A program made the translations under genes and the position numbers. Shown here in pieces: positions 1 through 5,439 of a DNA stretch of 48,148 nucleotides. The notes beneath the pieces were generated by a model that saw only the letters and a program-made list of their open reading frames with translations, did not search any database and was not told where the DNA came from. Within the stretch, counting starts at the first letter, position 1. Each line of letters starts with the position of its first letter. Origin of the DNA: a virus; IMG/VR virus record IMGVR_UViG_3300028920_000010, positions 1 through 48,148 of that record, one strand, 5' to 3'.

Positions 1-97
1 CGACTGCATACTCCAACTGAGCGATCAATGCATCACCAGACCACTTGTCTATCAACTTGCTTTCCCGCACAAGCCTCTTGACAGTAGACAAAGGAAT
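1..97. repeat. Terminal direct repeat, left copy (circular overlap)
   Basis: Bases 1-97 are identical to 48052-48148. The repeat cuts one open reading frame that is restored when the ends are joined, so it is most simply the overlap of a circular (or circularly permuted) assembly and not a biological terminal repeat. The unit length is then 48,051 bp. Confidence 0.95.
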
Positions 98-283
98 GGC
101 AGTCTGGCCGTGTTCTACGCCGTTGGCTGACCGTTCCGCCCCAGGCTGGGCCTCGTGACGCTCTATGATATCGGTCAACCTGTTACGCCACTTGACGGCA
201 TCCTCATACGACATATCGATAGTGAACCCGACGTTGATATGCTCAGCTTTGCCGACCCCCGGCGAATGGATATACGTTACCAC
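1..283 (-). CDS. Cassette gene spanning the circle junction (N-terminal part), unknown function
   Basis: GTG start at 283-281 with AGGAGGT five bases upstream. The frame runs off the left edge and continues at 48051-48032, giving a 100-residue protein once the circle is closed. It begins VVTYIHSPGVGKAEHINVGF and ends in VVAQRQS. No family recognised; mid-protein it carries a SANGVE segment encoded by bases resembling a segment inside the gene at 47079-47381. It is one of the array cassettes: its own promoter lies at 306-335 and a short attC-like site follows at 48018-48049. Confidence 0.8.
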   Translation of the reverse strand, partial: MVTYIHSPGVGKAEHINVGFTIDMSYEDAVKWRNRLTDIIERHEAQPGAERSANGVEHGQTAIPLSTVKRLVRESKLIDKWSGDALIAQLEYAV

Positions 284-305
284 TTGTGACCTCCTGGCCC
301 AGCCT

Positions 306-335
306 ACAATATGGTCGCCGAGCTATTGCGTGCAA
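306..335 (-). promoter_or_regulatory. Cassette promoter whose -35 lies in the attC core
   Basis: On the minus strand TTGCAC (335-330) and TATTGT (311-306) are separated by 18 bp. TTGCAC is the downstream core (GTTGCAC) of the preceding attC-like site. The 37 bp at 302-338 are identical to 47990-48026, which sits in front of a different gene. Confidence 0.65.
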
Positions 336-404
336 CGCTCCGGGCACACCCGCTGCGGTACGCCCACCTACTCACCCTCCCGTGGCGGGTTGCCCGTGTT
401 AGGC
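330..404 (-). other. attC-like site, 75 bp
   Basis: Minus strand: GCCTAAC, A, CGGGCA-ACCCGC, a 30-nt terminal region, then GCGGGT, one extra G, TGCCCG, GAGC, GTTGCAC. The two half-stems pair with a single extrahelical base, as integron attC sites do. The left box GCCTAAC fits RYYYAAC exactly. The site overlaps the last codons of the gene at 368-604. Confidence 0.75.
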
Positions 405-604
405 GATTTTGCCGCCGACTCCTTAGCGTACTGAGCGCGTTCTTCAGGTGAATCGATAGTCATGGTATAGCCACAACACTCCGGCCACCCCGACCGGAAA
501 CACTCAGCACTATCTACCTTTTTTGACTTACCGCAAGTACGACACCACACCATTCCTCGAGAAAGCGAGGGGTGGCATTTGGACAACTTATCGTGAATAG
601 ACAT
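368..604 (-). CDS. Small Cys-rich cassette protein, unknown function
   Basis: 78 residues; ATG at 604 preceded by TAGGAGCG. Near residues 22-25 is a CxxC pair (CRTCG) and further on C-x6-CC, a likely zinc-binding arrangement, though the family is not recognised. The C-terminus SPNTGNPPREGE is encoded by the first half of the attC-like hairpin, so the recombination site supplies the end of the protein. Upstream GAACCATTTAGATAGGAG resembles the -10 and RBS region of neighbouring cassettes. Function cannot be inferred beyond possible metal or nucleic-acid binding. Confidence 0.75.
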   Translation of the reverse strand: MSIHDKLSKCHPSLSRGMVWCRTCGKSKKVDSAECFRSGWPECCGYTMTIDSPEERAQYAKESAAKSPNTGNPPREGE

Positions 605-641
605 ACGCGCTCCTATCTAAATGGTTCGGCGGCAATTTCGC

Positions 642-740
642 CTAATGGCTGTTGTGAGATCGTTGAGCAGGGCCTCCATAATGTAAAGCAGGCCCAAGTA
701 CGGACTTGGTTTCAACCGCACCGTTACGGGTTAGGTTCAA
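642..740 (-). CDS. Possible very short cassette ORF
   Basis: About 32 codons from a TTG at 740 (a GTG at 755 abuts the GGAGG at 756-760). It follows a TATGATTATAGG -10-like element and ends next to CTCACAAC-A-GCC, which looks like the left half of an attC-like site. This pattern matches the flanking cassettes, but start choice is poor and the coding signal weak. Apart from this, 605-800 holds only leader sequence. Confidence 0.3.
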   Translation of the reverse strand: MNLTRNGAVETKSVLGPALHYGGPAQRSHNSH

Positions 741-804
741 GTGAGAGCTACCCACCCTCCAGCCTGAAAGCCTGCCTATAATCATAAAAGCCCTGCTCTA
801 TGTC

Positions 805-838
805 TCACAACGCAGGCGCTACGGATGCCGTGTTTCGA
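805..838 (-). other. Short attC-like site, 34 bp
   Basis: Minus strand: ..GAAAC, A, CGG-CAT-CCG, TAGCGCCTGC, GTTGTGA. It keeps the AAC and GTT borders and the GTAGC string found in the other short sites (47067, 48018), but has almost no stem. It may be a deletion derivative of a long site. Confidence 0.4.
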
Positions 839-1088
839 GTGACCGCATAGGGGCTTCCATTGACTCGGACATGGCATTCCTGGCGCTGTTGTGCGATGTG
901 AGCCAGTCCACATATTTTGCTTTCGGCTGGCCGGGCACAAGCGATATACTCACCTTGACAGGACGGTCGCTTGACCACCCGAACGCATAGATATACTCCT
1001 GTGCCTCCCGGCGCGTACCGAACAGAAACGGAACCTTGTCGTCTCCCTCGTCAAGCGACCCATCCCGACACTGGATAGCCCACAACAT
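819..1088 (-). CDS. Cassette protein, unknown function
   Basis: 89 residues from the ATG at 1088, chosen over the upstream in-frame codon because GGAGG lies six bases before it. The product begins MLWAIQCRDGSLDEGDDKVP and has a FGTRREAQEYIYAFG segment, reminiscent of small phage proteins that adjust arguments of tables or displays but not assignable. The stop lies inside the short attC-like site at 805-838. Upstream is GTTGTGC...CATTGT, a core site and -10 with 19 bp spacing. Confidence 0.75.
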   Translation of the reverse strand: MLWAIQCRDGSLDEGDDKVPFLFGTRREAQEYIYAFGWSSDRPVKVSISLVPGQPKAKYVDWLTSHNSARNAMSESMEAPMRSLETRHP

Positions 1089-1143
1089 GATTACCTCCAA
1101 TCTTAGGCCAGCCGAACTACAATGCTCAAGACTGGCTCATTTT

Positions 1144-1218
1144 GCACAACGCTCCGGGCACACCCGCTGCGGTACACCCCGTTACTCACTCTCCCGTGGC
1201 GGGTTGCCCGTGTTGTGC
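1144..1218 (-). other. attC-like site, 75 bp, fully paired core boxes
   Basis: GCACAAC, A, CGGGCA-ACCCGC ... GCGGGT, extra G, TGCCCG, GAGC, GTTGTGC on the minus strand. The outer boxes GCACAAC/GTTGTGC are perfectly complementary. Stem sequence is the same as at 330-404, but the loop and flanks differ. Confidence 0.78.
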
Positions 1219-1533
1219 GTTGTCCGAATCCGCATCCTTAGAGCACACCAGCATGATCCGCTTTTCTTTCGGAATCAACGCGAGGATGTCACCAAATGTT
1301 GGTTTGGGACGCCGCCCTTCGTATTCAGCAATAAGGCCATCGCGGAATGCGAACTCGTGGGTCCACACGGAACGACCAAGCACCTTTTCCATTGCCAACT
1401 GAAAGCGCGAGAATGGTAGCGCCAACCGGTCTTGATACAACTGAAATCGAACAACGTCCTCATCTGTCCAATCTTTCCACTCGCCACCATCATAGATAGC
1501 GATGGCCTGTTCTTTCGTTATCTGTTCCACCAC
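1186..1533 (-). CDS. Cassette protein, second gene of a two-gene cassette
   Basis: 115 residues; GTG start at 1533 (GTG at 1530 also possible) overlapping the end of the preceding gene by 16 nt, implying translational coupling. It begins with VEQITKEQAIAIYDGGEWKD and ends DNAQHGQPATGE; the last ten residues are encoded by the left arm of the attC-like site. Mostly hydrophilic, no family recognised. It shares its promoter with the gene at 1518-1730, making this one of two clear two-gene cassettes. Confidence 0.75.
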   Translation of the reverse strand: MVEQITKEQAIAIYDGGEWKDWTDEDVVRFQLYQDRLALPFSRFQLAMEKVLGRSVWTHEFAFRDGLIAEYEGRRPKPTFGDILALIPKEKRIMLVCSKDADSDNAQHGQPATGE

Positions 1534-1730
1534 TCTACCTTAGCTTTCAGAGCACGCCGCCTTTGGGCAGTGGCCTTGTTATTTCGAGTGGCGCGAATCA
1601 CCACGTACTTTCCTTTGACCTCGAACTCGAAATCGTGAACGAGCCCGCAGTCGCAACATGCAATCCTGTGTATCTGTTCGCGCCAAGGCACGAGGATGGG
1701 CTCACCGTCTATTCTCTGCGTGTACCTCAA
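1518..1730 (-). CDS. Cassette protein with CCxC motif
   Basis: 70 residues from a TTG start at 1730 with AGGAG six bases upstream and TTATAGG overlapping the RBS, as in other cassettes. Contains ACCDCGLVHDFEF near residue 24 and a basic C-terminus (RNNKATAQRRRALKAK), consistent with a small metal- and nucleic-acid-binding protein, by inference only. Co-transcribed and overlapping with the gene at 1186-1533. Confidence 0.7.
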   Translation of the reverse strand: MRYTQRIDGEPILVPWREQIHRIACCDCGLVHDFEFEVKGKYVVIRATRNNKATAQRRRALKAKVEWWNR

Positions 1731-1767
1731 GGCGTGCTCCTATAAGTCAAATGATTCACAAGATTGC

Positions 1768-1842
1768 AGCCAACGTTCGCGCTACACCTGCTGCGCCTGG
1801 CCCCCTGCTACATTGACAAGTGGCAGGTTGGCGCTGTTGGTT
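1768..1842 (-). other. attC-like site inside a 109-bp exact repeat (copy A)
   Basis: Minus strand: AACCAAC, A, GCGC-CA-ACCTGC ... GCAGGT-GTA-GCGC, GAAC, GTTGGCT. Bases 1772-1880 are identical to 45812-45920 although the genes upstream differ. Identity stops exactly at the GTT on the downstream side, the position at which attC recombination would exchange partners. Confidence 0.75.
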
Positions 1843-1879
1843 GTTGTATGCGACCGCTCCACCAGTTTAGCGAACGGGT

Positions 1880-2011
1880 TCACACGCACTCGCCATGATA
1901 CGACAACTGACGCTGGCACTCCTCATACGTGCCGGTGTAGATACAATGGTCGTAGATGTACGCGCTGTATGAGCCATCACCATTACGAACGATACGAACT
2001 GACTTTTGCAT
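1880..2011 (-). CDS. Small cassette protein, 43 aa
   Basis: ATG at 2011 with GGAGGTTATC before it; too short for usual ORF cut-offs but well supported by leader and position. Product starts MQKSVRIVRNGDGSYSAYIY and ends QLSYHGECV, a compact beta-rich-looking peptide of unknown role. The leader through CTCACTGGAGGTTATC and the downstream 109 bp are shared with the cassette at 45919-46056, which carries an unrelated gene. Confidence 0.75.
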   Translation of the reverse strand: MQKSVRIVRNGDGSYSAYIYDHCIYTGTYEECQRQLSYHGECV

Positions 2012-2033
2012 GATAACCTCCAGTGAGCGATTT

Positions 2034-2063
2034 ACAAAATGGTCGGTCGCATAGTGCAACCAA
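2034..2063 (-). promoter_or_regulatory. Cassette promoter
   Basis: TTGGTT (2063-2058) and TTTTGT (2039-2034) with an 18-bp spacer on the minus strand. TTGGTT is part of the core site GTTGGTT ending the previous cassette; the upstream arm of that attC is not recognisable. The GCGACCGACCA spacer end is shared with 46079-46108. Confidence 0.6.
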
Positions 2064-2065
2064 CG

Positions 2066-2326
2066 TTAACCCAAGCAGAAGTGCCGCCATAACTTCGCAT
2101 GGCAAAGGTGACTCCCGTATGATTCTACACACACTTGTCCGATATGAAGAACACACTCCGAACACGATGGCGGCATTTGCGCAGCGGACTGCTTGGGTGT
2201 GTTGGGTGCCGTGGAGGGAGCTTCCGCCAGTAAAGGCGCGACATCCGACCACTTACACCATGTGCCAGTTTCTGACTCCAGCCATCCACCGTTACTTTTA
2301 CTGTGATACCGTTTCAGTCGCGCCAT
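2066..2326 (-). CDS. Cys-rich cassette protein
   Basis: 86 residues; ATG at 2326 after GGGGG. Contains MPPSCSECV near residue 54 and three further cysteines (C, C, C in the last 25 residues), a possible zinc site. The linker APSTAPNT is encoded by GGCACCCAACA, a string that recurs inside the genes at 42967-43245 and 46752-47027 and matches an AAC-A core half-site. No -10 element is obvious in front. Family not recognised. Confidence 0.7.
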   Translation of the reverse strand: MARLKRYHSKSNGGWLESETGTWCKWSDVAPLLAEAPSTAPNTPKQSAAQMPPSCSECVLHIGQVCVESYGSHLCHAKLWRHFCLG

Positions 2327-2352
2327 ACAAACCCCCAGATCCCGGAATGGCA

Positions 2353-2427
2353 TCCCAACGTTGGGGCACACCGGATGCGGTACACCCATCACTTTACTTT
2401 AGCCGTTTCCGGTTGCCCGTGTTGTGC
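2353..2427 (-). other. attC-like site with covarying stem
   Basis: GCACAAC, A, CGGGCA-ACCGGA ... TCCGGT, extra G, TGCCC, then GTTGGGA on the minus strand. Compared with 330-404 the inner stem ACCCGC/GCGGGT has become ACCGGA/TCCGGT, so both arms changed together. This is direct evidence that the fold is under selection. Confidence 0.8.
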
Positions 2428-2610
2428 GATGTAGGCTGGCGACTCCTTAATTTGCTGGAGAATTGCCGGGGCATCATCGACCACCTTGCAATCAAACTCT
2501 GCATCATAAGGACATTGTGATGTCACCAACCCATATAGGTTGAGGCCATGCGCGTGCTTCAGGCAACCGCCGCACGCCTGAGCAATAGGACACTGTTCAT
2601 CGGTTGACAT
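2389..2610 (-). CDS. Cassette protein with Cys motif CxxxxxCxxC
   Basis: 73 residues; ATG at 2610 with GGGAG eight bases upstream (a TTG two codons earlier is less likely). Starts MSTDEQCPIAQACGGCLKHA, a C-x5-C-x2-C arrangement. C-terminus AQHGQPETAKVK is encoded within the attC-like hairpin. TTGTGC...TATTGTAGGG lies upstream with a 20-bp spacer. Function unknown. Confidence 0.75.
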   Translation of the reverse strand: MSTDEQCPIAQACGGCLKHAHGLNLYGLVTSQCPYDAEFDCKVVDDAPAILQQIKESPAYIAQHGQPETAKVK

Positions 2611-2650
2611 AGGCAATTCTCCCTACAATAAAAATTCGCCAGACTATTTT

Positions 2651-2661
2651 GCACAACGTTC
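2651..2661 (-). other. Half attC-like site
   Basis: Minus strand GAAC-GTTGTGC: the 4-nt spacer and core of an attC-like site remain directly after the gene at 2660-2908, but no matching left half was found. Probably a decayed site still serving as the -35 of the next cassette. Confidence 0.4.
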
Positions 2662-2908
2662 ACCGCACAGCCGGTAGTTTGCCCGACCCACCGCAATAAA
2701 CACAATCTTTGGTCGAAGGAGCATACACTTGATCACTCGCGCCAGTACCGTCGCACCGAGGGCAAATTTCGGCTTGCGGTTGTTGGCTGGCGGAGCGAAC
2801 TGTAGCCGGGGACTCCCCTAATGCCGCGCAAATCTGATCGAGACGCGCAATATCACGGCCATAATCACAGACCTTGCGTAAATACTCAATTGCTTCGTGT
2901 TCAGTCAT
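2660..2908 (-). CDS. First cassette gene; DnaJ-type zinc-ribbon protein
   Basis: 82 residues; ATG at 2908 with GGAGG five bases upstream. The N-terminus is helical (TEHEAIEYLRKVCDYGRDIA). The C-terminal half has CPRCDGTG and CVYCGGSG, the CxxCxGxG pair typical of DnaJ-like zinc ribbons, common in small phage proteins. It is the cassette nearest the putative insertion point at 2941-2947, which in integrons would be the most recently gained position. Confidence 0.8.
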   Translation of the reverse strand: MTEHEAIEYLRKVCDYGRDIARLDQICAALGESPATVRSASQQPQAEICPRCDGTGASDQVYAPSTKDCVYCGGSGKLPAVR

Positions 2909-2916
2909 TTGCGCCT

Positions 2917-2946
2917 CCAAAATGGTTCCCCGGCTATTGCAGCCAA
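2917..2946 (-). promoter_or_regulatory. Promoter of the first cassette
   Basis: TTGGCT (2946-2941) and TTTTGG (2922-2917) with an 18-bp spacer on the minus strand, overlapping the GGAGG of the gene at 2660-2908. Weak -10, but the spacing is exactly that of five other cassettes. Confidence 0.45.
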
Positions 2947-2947
2947 C
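2941..2947 (-). other. Array start: attI-like junction
   Basis: GTTGGCT on the minus strand. Its G is the last base of the TAG stop of the phage gene at 2947-3195, and no attC-like hairpin lies upstream. The array therefore begins at a lone GTTRRRY-type core, as at an integron attI or a secondary target. Confidence 0.4.
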
Positions 2948-3195
2948 TACCCCTTACCCGTCAAGACCCCCCGCAACCGTCGAATTCTCAGTGCGCTATC
3001 GTCGGGCAGCCAGGACACGTCTTTGCGCATCCTGATCAGCACCATCCACATCAATGTCTCGATTGTCTCACTGCGTGTCTGGCCTGCATCGGCACCGATG
3101 GTTGCAATGAGCCCCAGCGTTGCCTCATGTGCGTACCCGCGATAAGGGAGACGTGTCCGGTTTCGTGCCCGATGTATCGCGTTGTGATCAACCAT
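2947..3195 (-). CDS. Unknown protein, last gene before the cassette array
   Basis: 82 residues from an ATG at 3195, overlapping the previous stop by 8 nt, with GAGG nine bases upstream. Includes HEATLGLIATIGADAGQTRS and a basic tail (RIRRLRGVLTGKG). No family recognised. Its stop codon abuts the GTTGGCT core where the cassette array starts, so an original longer C-terminus may have been lost. Confidence 0.6.
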   Translation of the reverse strand: MVDHNAIHRARNRTRLPYRGYAHEATLGLIATIGADAGQTRSETIETLMWMVLIRMRKDVSWLPDDSALRIRRLRGVLTGKG

Positions 3196-3346
3196 TCGTC
3201 CACGCCTCATGACACGCTTTGCACTCTGTCCAGCGCCCATCGCAGACTATTTCCGATTCGGGAAACTCATCCCCGCAGCCGTCGCATGCGACTAACAACT
3301 CCAGCTCTGCCCTCGGCTCGCCGGGACCGTAATGATGCTCTACCAT
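3188..3346 (-). CDS. Small zinc-finger-like protein
   Basis: 52 residues, below most ORF thresholds. Two Cys pairs, CDGCG near residue 22 and CKACH near 43, spaced like a treble-clef or DksA-type zinc finger. ATG at 3346; RBS weak, 11 nt after the previous stop, so probably translated by coupling. Confidence 0.6.
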   Translation of the reverse strand: MVEHHYGPGEPRAELELLVACDGCGDEFPESEIVCDGRWTECKACHEAWTNG

Positions 3347-3357
3347 CTGCCGGCGGG

Positions 3358-3546
3358 TCAACACGTGTACCCCTGTTTGCGCGAATGTATCGTGTCAATC
3401 GTGGTCGCATGCACGCGGATCAGTATCTCGACCATCTCCTGCGGGCTCACCCGCCGCTGCTCGGCTGCGCGTCGCAGCATAGCGACAAGTGCCTGGTCGG
3501 TGATCTCGATTGTCAGGCTGTCACCATGTCCGGCATCTGATCCCAC
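3358..3546 (-). CDS. Ribbon-helix-helix-like small DNA-binding protein
   Basis: 62 residues from GTG at 3546, overlapping the upstream gene. SLTIEITDQALVAMLRRAAE followed by VSPQEMVEILIRVHAT fits a strand plus two helices as in Arc/CopG-type repressors. The predicted role, autoregulation of early genes, is inference. Confidence 0.5.
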   Translation of the reverse strand: MGSDAGHGDSLTIEITDQALVAMLRRAAEQRRVSPQEMVEILIRVHATTIDTIHSRKQGYTC

Positions 3547-4262
3547 AGAAACCCGTCCAGCTCGGGTAGTTCAACGACTGTCCCATGTTCCTCCCCCTGC
3601 TTGTACATGTACGGCACACCGTGCTCTATGCACTCGTGACGGAGTTGCCGAAACCATCGCGTCTTCGATTGGCGCCGGCCGGGTCCGCTCTCGCACCCCG
3701 CGACAACCCATTTCACGGGCGTCCGATCATCCGTCAGCATGGGCTCGACGGAAATGCTGGTCAGCAGCGGTTCCAGGGAAAGCCACACGACCGCAGGGCG
3801 GATGTCGTAGACGGCTTGGGCAAACTTCGGCCATCTGCGCACCGCTTCTTCCTCTGTGCAGAGGGACAGGCCGACCCAGGCGTTCCGCGGCCATCGCGGA
3901 TAGATGTATGACGTCGGCACCTTCCAGTACACTTCGGCTGCCCGCTTGGTCAGGAACAGAAACGTATGCTGTGGACAGGCCACCACAACGTCCAGTACTG
4001 CCGCTATCATCTCCCGGGGTATGGATGGATGGAAGATGTCGCCATTGAACTGCACGCCAATGCGCCGCGGCTTACGTGTCCAATGCAAGGGCTGCTGTAG
4101 TACGCTCTCCACGAGCACCGGCTCGCCCCTGTGCTCCCGATGGAACCGCCGCTGCACAGCCCTGGCCCAGCAATGGTCGCATCCAGGCGAACAGGGAGTG
4201 CAGCGCATAGAGATCGGGTTCCACGTCGCATCGAGGTATGGTATGCTGGTGCCGTCGCTCAC
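3513..4262 (-). CDS. Phage Gp37/Gp68 (DUF5131) family protein
   Basis: 249 residues; GTG start at 4262 overlaps the previous stop (GTGA). The N-terminus has TWNPISMRCTPCSPGCDHCW, the hallmark Cys cluster of the Gp37/Gp68 family, and FLFLTKRAAEVY and WVVAGCESGPGRR motifs follow in the usual order. Members are widespread in phages and mobile elements; the Cys cluster resembles that of radical SAM enzymes, and a related family member takes part in tRNA or DNA modification. Substrate here unknown. Confidence 0.88.
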   Translation of the reverse strand: MSDGTSIPYLDATWNPISMRCTPCSPGCDHCWARAVQRRFHREHRGEPVLVESVLQQPLHWTRKPRRIGVQFNGDIFHPSIPREMIAAVLDVVVACPQHTFLFLTKRAAEVYWKVPTSYIYPRWPRNAWVGLSLCTEEEAVRRWPKFAQAVYDIRPAVVWLSLEPLLTSISVEPMLTDDRTPVKWVVAGCESGPGRRQSKTRWFRQLRHECIEHGVPYMYKQGEEHGTVVELPELDGFLWDQMPDMVTA

Positions 4263-4621
4263 TCTGCCTCCTCATCCCCAATCTGCGACTGGTAGTCGGC
4301 GTCGACCATCTCGCGCCGGTGTATCTCTTCGCCCGTATCGTCGCGTACGACAACCACGACCTTGGCCCCGTAATCGACCGTCTCGGTGCAGGACATCTTA
4401 GTCGGCTTGCCTTTTTCAAGCGACTCCTGCGCCTCCGTGAGTGCCTTCTGCGGCGCCTTGCATTCCTCCTTGAGCTCGGCGATACGCGCCTGCAGCTTCT
4501 GGACCTCACGGCCGCGGGCATACACTGTGCTGGCCAGCTCGACGAGCTGCTTGTCCCCATCCTCGAATGCGACGAATACCTCGCGCTCGACCTGGCGCGT
4601 GACTTTCTTCGACTTCCCCAT
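4259..4621 (-). CDS. Coiled-coil protein, unknown function
   Basis: 120 residues; ATG at 4621, six bases after GGAGG. A long heptad-rich stretch (VQKLQARIAELKEECK onward, residues ~40-75) predicts a coiled coil, followed by a short beta-rich tail with VVVVRDDTGEEIHRRE. Lies in the recombination operon between RusA and the Gp37/Gp68 gene. Confidence 0.7.
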   Translation of the reverse strand: MGKSKKVTRQVEREVFVAFEDGDKQLVELASTVYARGREVQKLQARIAELKEECKAPQKALTEAQESLEKGKPTKMSCTETVDYGAKVVVVVRDDTGEEIHRREMVDADYQSQIGDEEAE

Positions 4622-4632
4622 TGCCAACCTCC

Positions 4633-5088
4633 TTAAAAGGGTAACGGTTCGTGGTGTATTTCTTCGACGGTAACCTGTACTCCAGGCCGTTCTCCGTACA
4701 GCTTCGTGAGTTGCTCATGTACTATCTGACAATCGTCATGGTAGACGACCCCTGTCATCGCGTCCTCGACGGCGCGTACGAACTTGCTGAGATCCCCGAC
4801 GTTCCCGTGCGGCGCCCAAGGTGCGGATGGCTTCAGCAGATGCGCATTGCGGCCGATCCGATAGTGTGACTTCGGGCGCACCATAAAGATGCGCGCCGTG
4901 AGGGATAGCGCCCCCTCCCAGAGCCCCCCGTCTTTCATAGCGTCCATTGCTGCGTCGGCGACCAATCCTCGCCAGGACTTCACCCGTTTCTTCTGCGGAG
5001 TCACAATCGCCCCAGTCGTCGAACTCCGGAATGAGCGCATCGAGCCTTGGGGAACAGGTTTGCCGGGTACCCAGAATGAGATTTTCAA
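4633..5088 (-). CDS. rusA: RusA-family Holliday junction resolvase
   Basis: 151 residues from the TTG at 5088, which overlaps the previous stop as TTGA and has AAGGCGAGG before it. FWVPGKPVPQGSMRSF at the start, then P-x-GD-L-S-K-x-x-R-A-x-E-D-A at ~100-113 and VYHDDCQI carry the conserved acidic and Lys residues of RusA. It would resolve branched DNA made by the annealing protein encoded at 5440-6228 before packaging. Confidence 0.88.
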   Translation of the reverse strand: MKISFWVPGKPVPQGSMRSFRSSTTGAIVTPQKKRVKSWRGLVADAAMDAMKDGGLWEGALSLTARIFMVRPKSHYRIGRNAHLLKPSAPWAPHGNVGDLSKFVRAVEDAMTGVVYHDDCQIVHEQLTKLYGERPGVQVTVEEIHHEPLPF

Positions 5089-5429
5089 TCCAACCTCGCC
5101 TTGATCTGGTTGATCAGCTTTTCCATGCATGTATAGTAGTACGTTTCCCAAGGGTCCTCCGAACCGGTCTGCTGCCACAGGCGATAGAGCACGGCCCGCA
5201 GGCGCTGGGACGGCGTTTTGCTACTCGCTTCGCTCTTGACTTCCGGCACGTCATTTTCATTTTCTGGGGCAAACCGCATGGACCCGAACGGCGCACCCTT
5301 AGCTGCGGTCATGATCAGCCCGGCCCCCTTGGCGCTCACCTCCTGCGTAGAGAAGCGCAACGTGAGACTGCCGTCCTTCCGGGTCGAAACGCCTTCGAGC
5401 TGTGCATCTACCTGAAAGCCATAACCCAT
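5085..5429 (-). CDS. Unknown protein of the recombination operon
   Basis: 114 residues. MGYGFQVDAQLEGVSTRKDG opens a beta-rich N-terminal domain (DGSLTLRFSTQEV); the C-terminal third is helical and ends LINQIKARLD. The position between an annealing protein and RusA, with a 4-nt overlap with RusA, suggests an accessory DNA-recombination role, which is inferred from context only. Confidence 0.7.
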   Translation of the reverse strand: MGYGFQVDAQLEGVSTRKDGSLTLRFSTQEVSAKGAGLIMTAAKGAPFGSMRFAPENENDVPEVKSEASSKTPSQRLRAVLYRLWQQTGSEDPWETYYYTCMEKLINQIKARLD

Positions 5430-5439
5430 AGCTCAATCC

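Noticed and set aside
1-97. Functional terminal repeat of a linear phage genome
   Set aside because: 97 bp is short for phage direct terminal repeats, it splits a gene that is intact when circularised, and it looks like an assembler overlap.
330-404. attC-like hairpins as ordinary intrinsic terminators
   Set aside because: No U-run follows any of them; instead a conserved GTT and then a promoter follow. Terminator function as a side effect is not excluded.
330-404. Opposite (plus) orientation of the attC-like sites
   Set aside because: The extra base on the other arm would also suit a plus-strand reading, but exact repeats (109 bp, 37 bp) break at the minus-strand GTT, so minus polarity, same as the genes, is preferred.
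2821-3540. Long plus-strand frames (also 3332-4048, 7817-8503, 36525-37463, 37615-38985, 40827-41612)
   Set aside because: Each lies antisense to a well-supported minus-strand gene, has no RBS and shows composition expected of a shadow frame.
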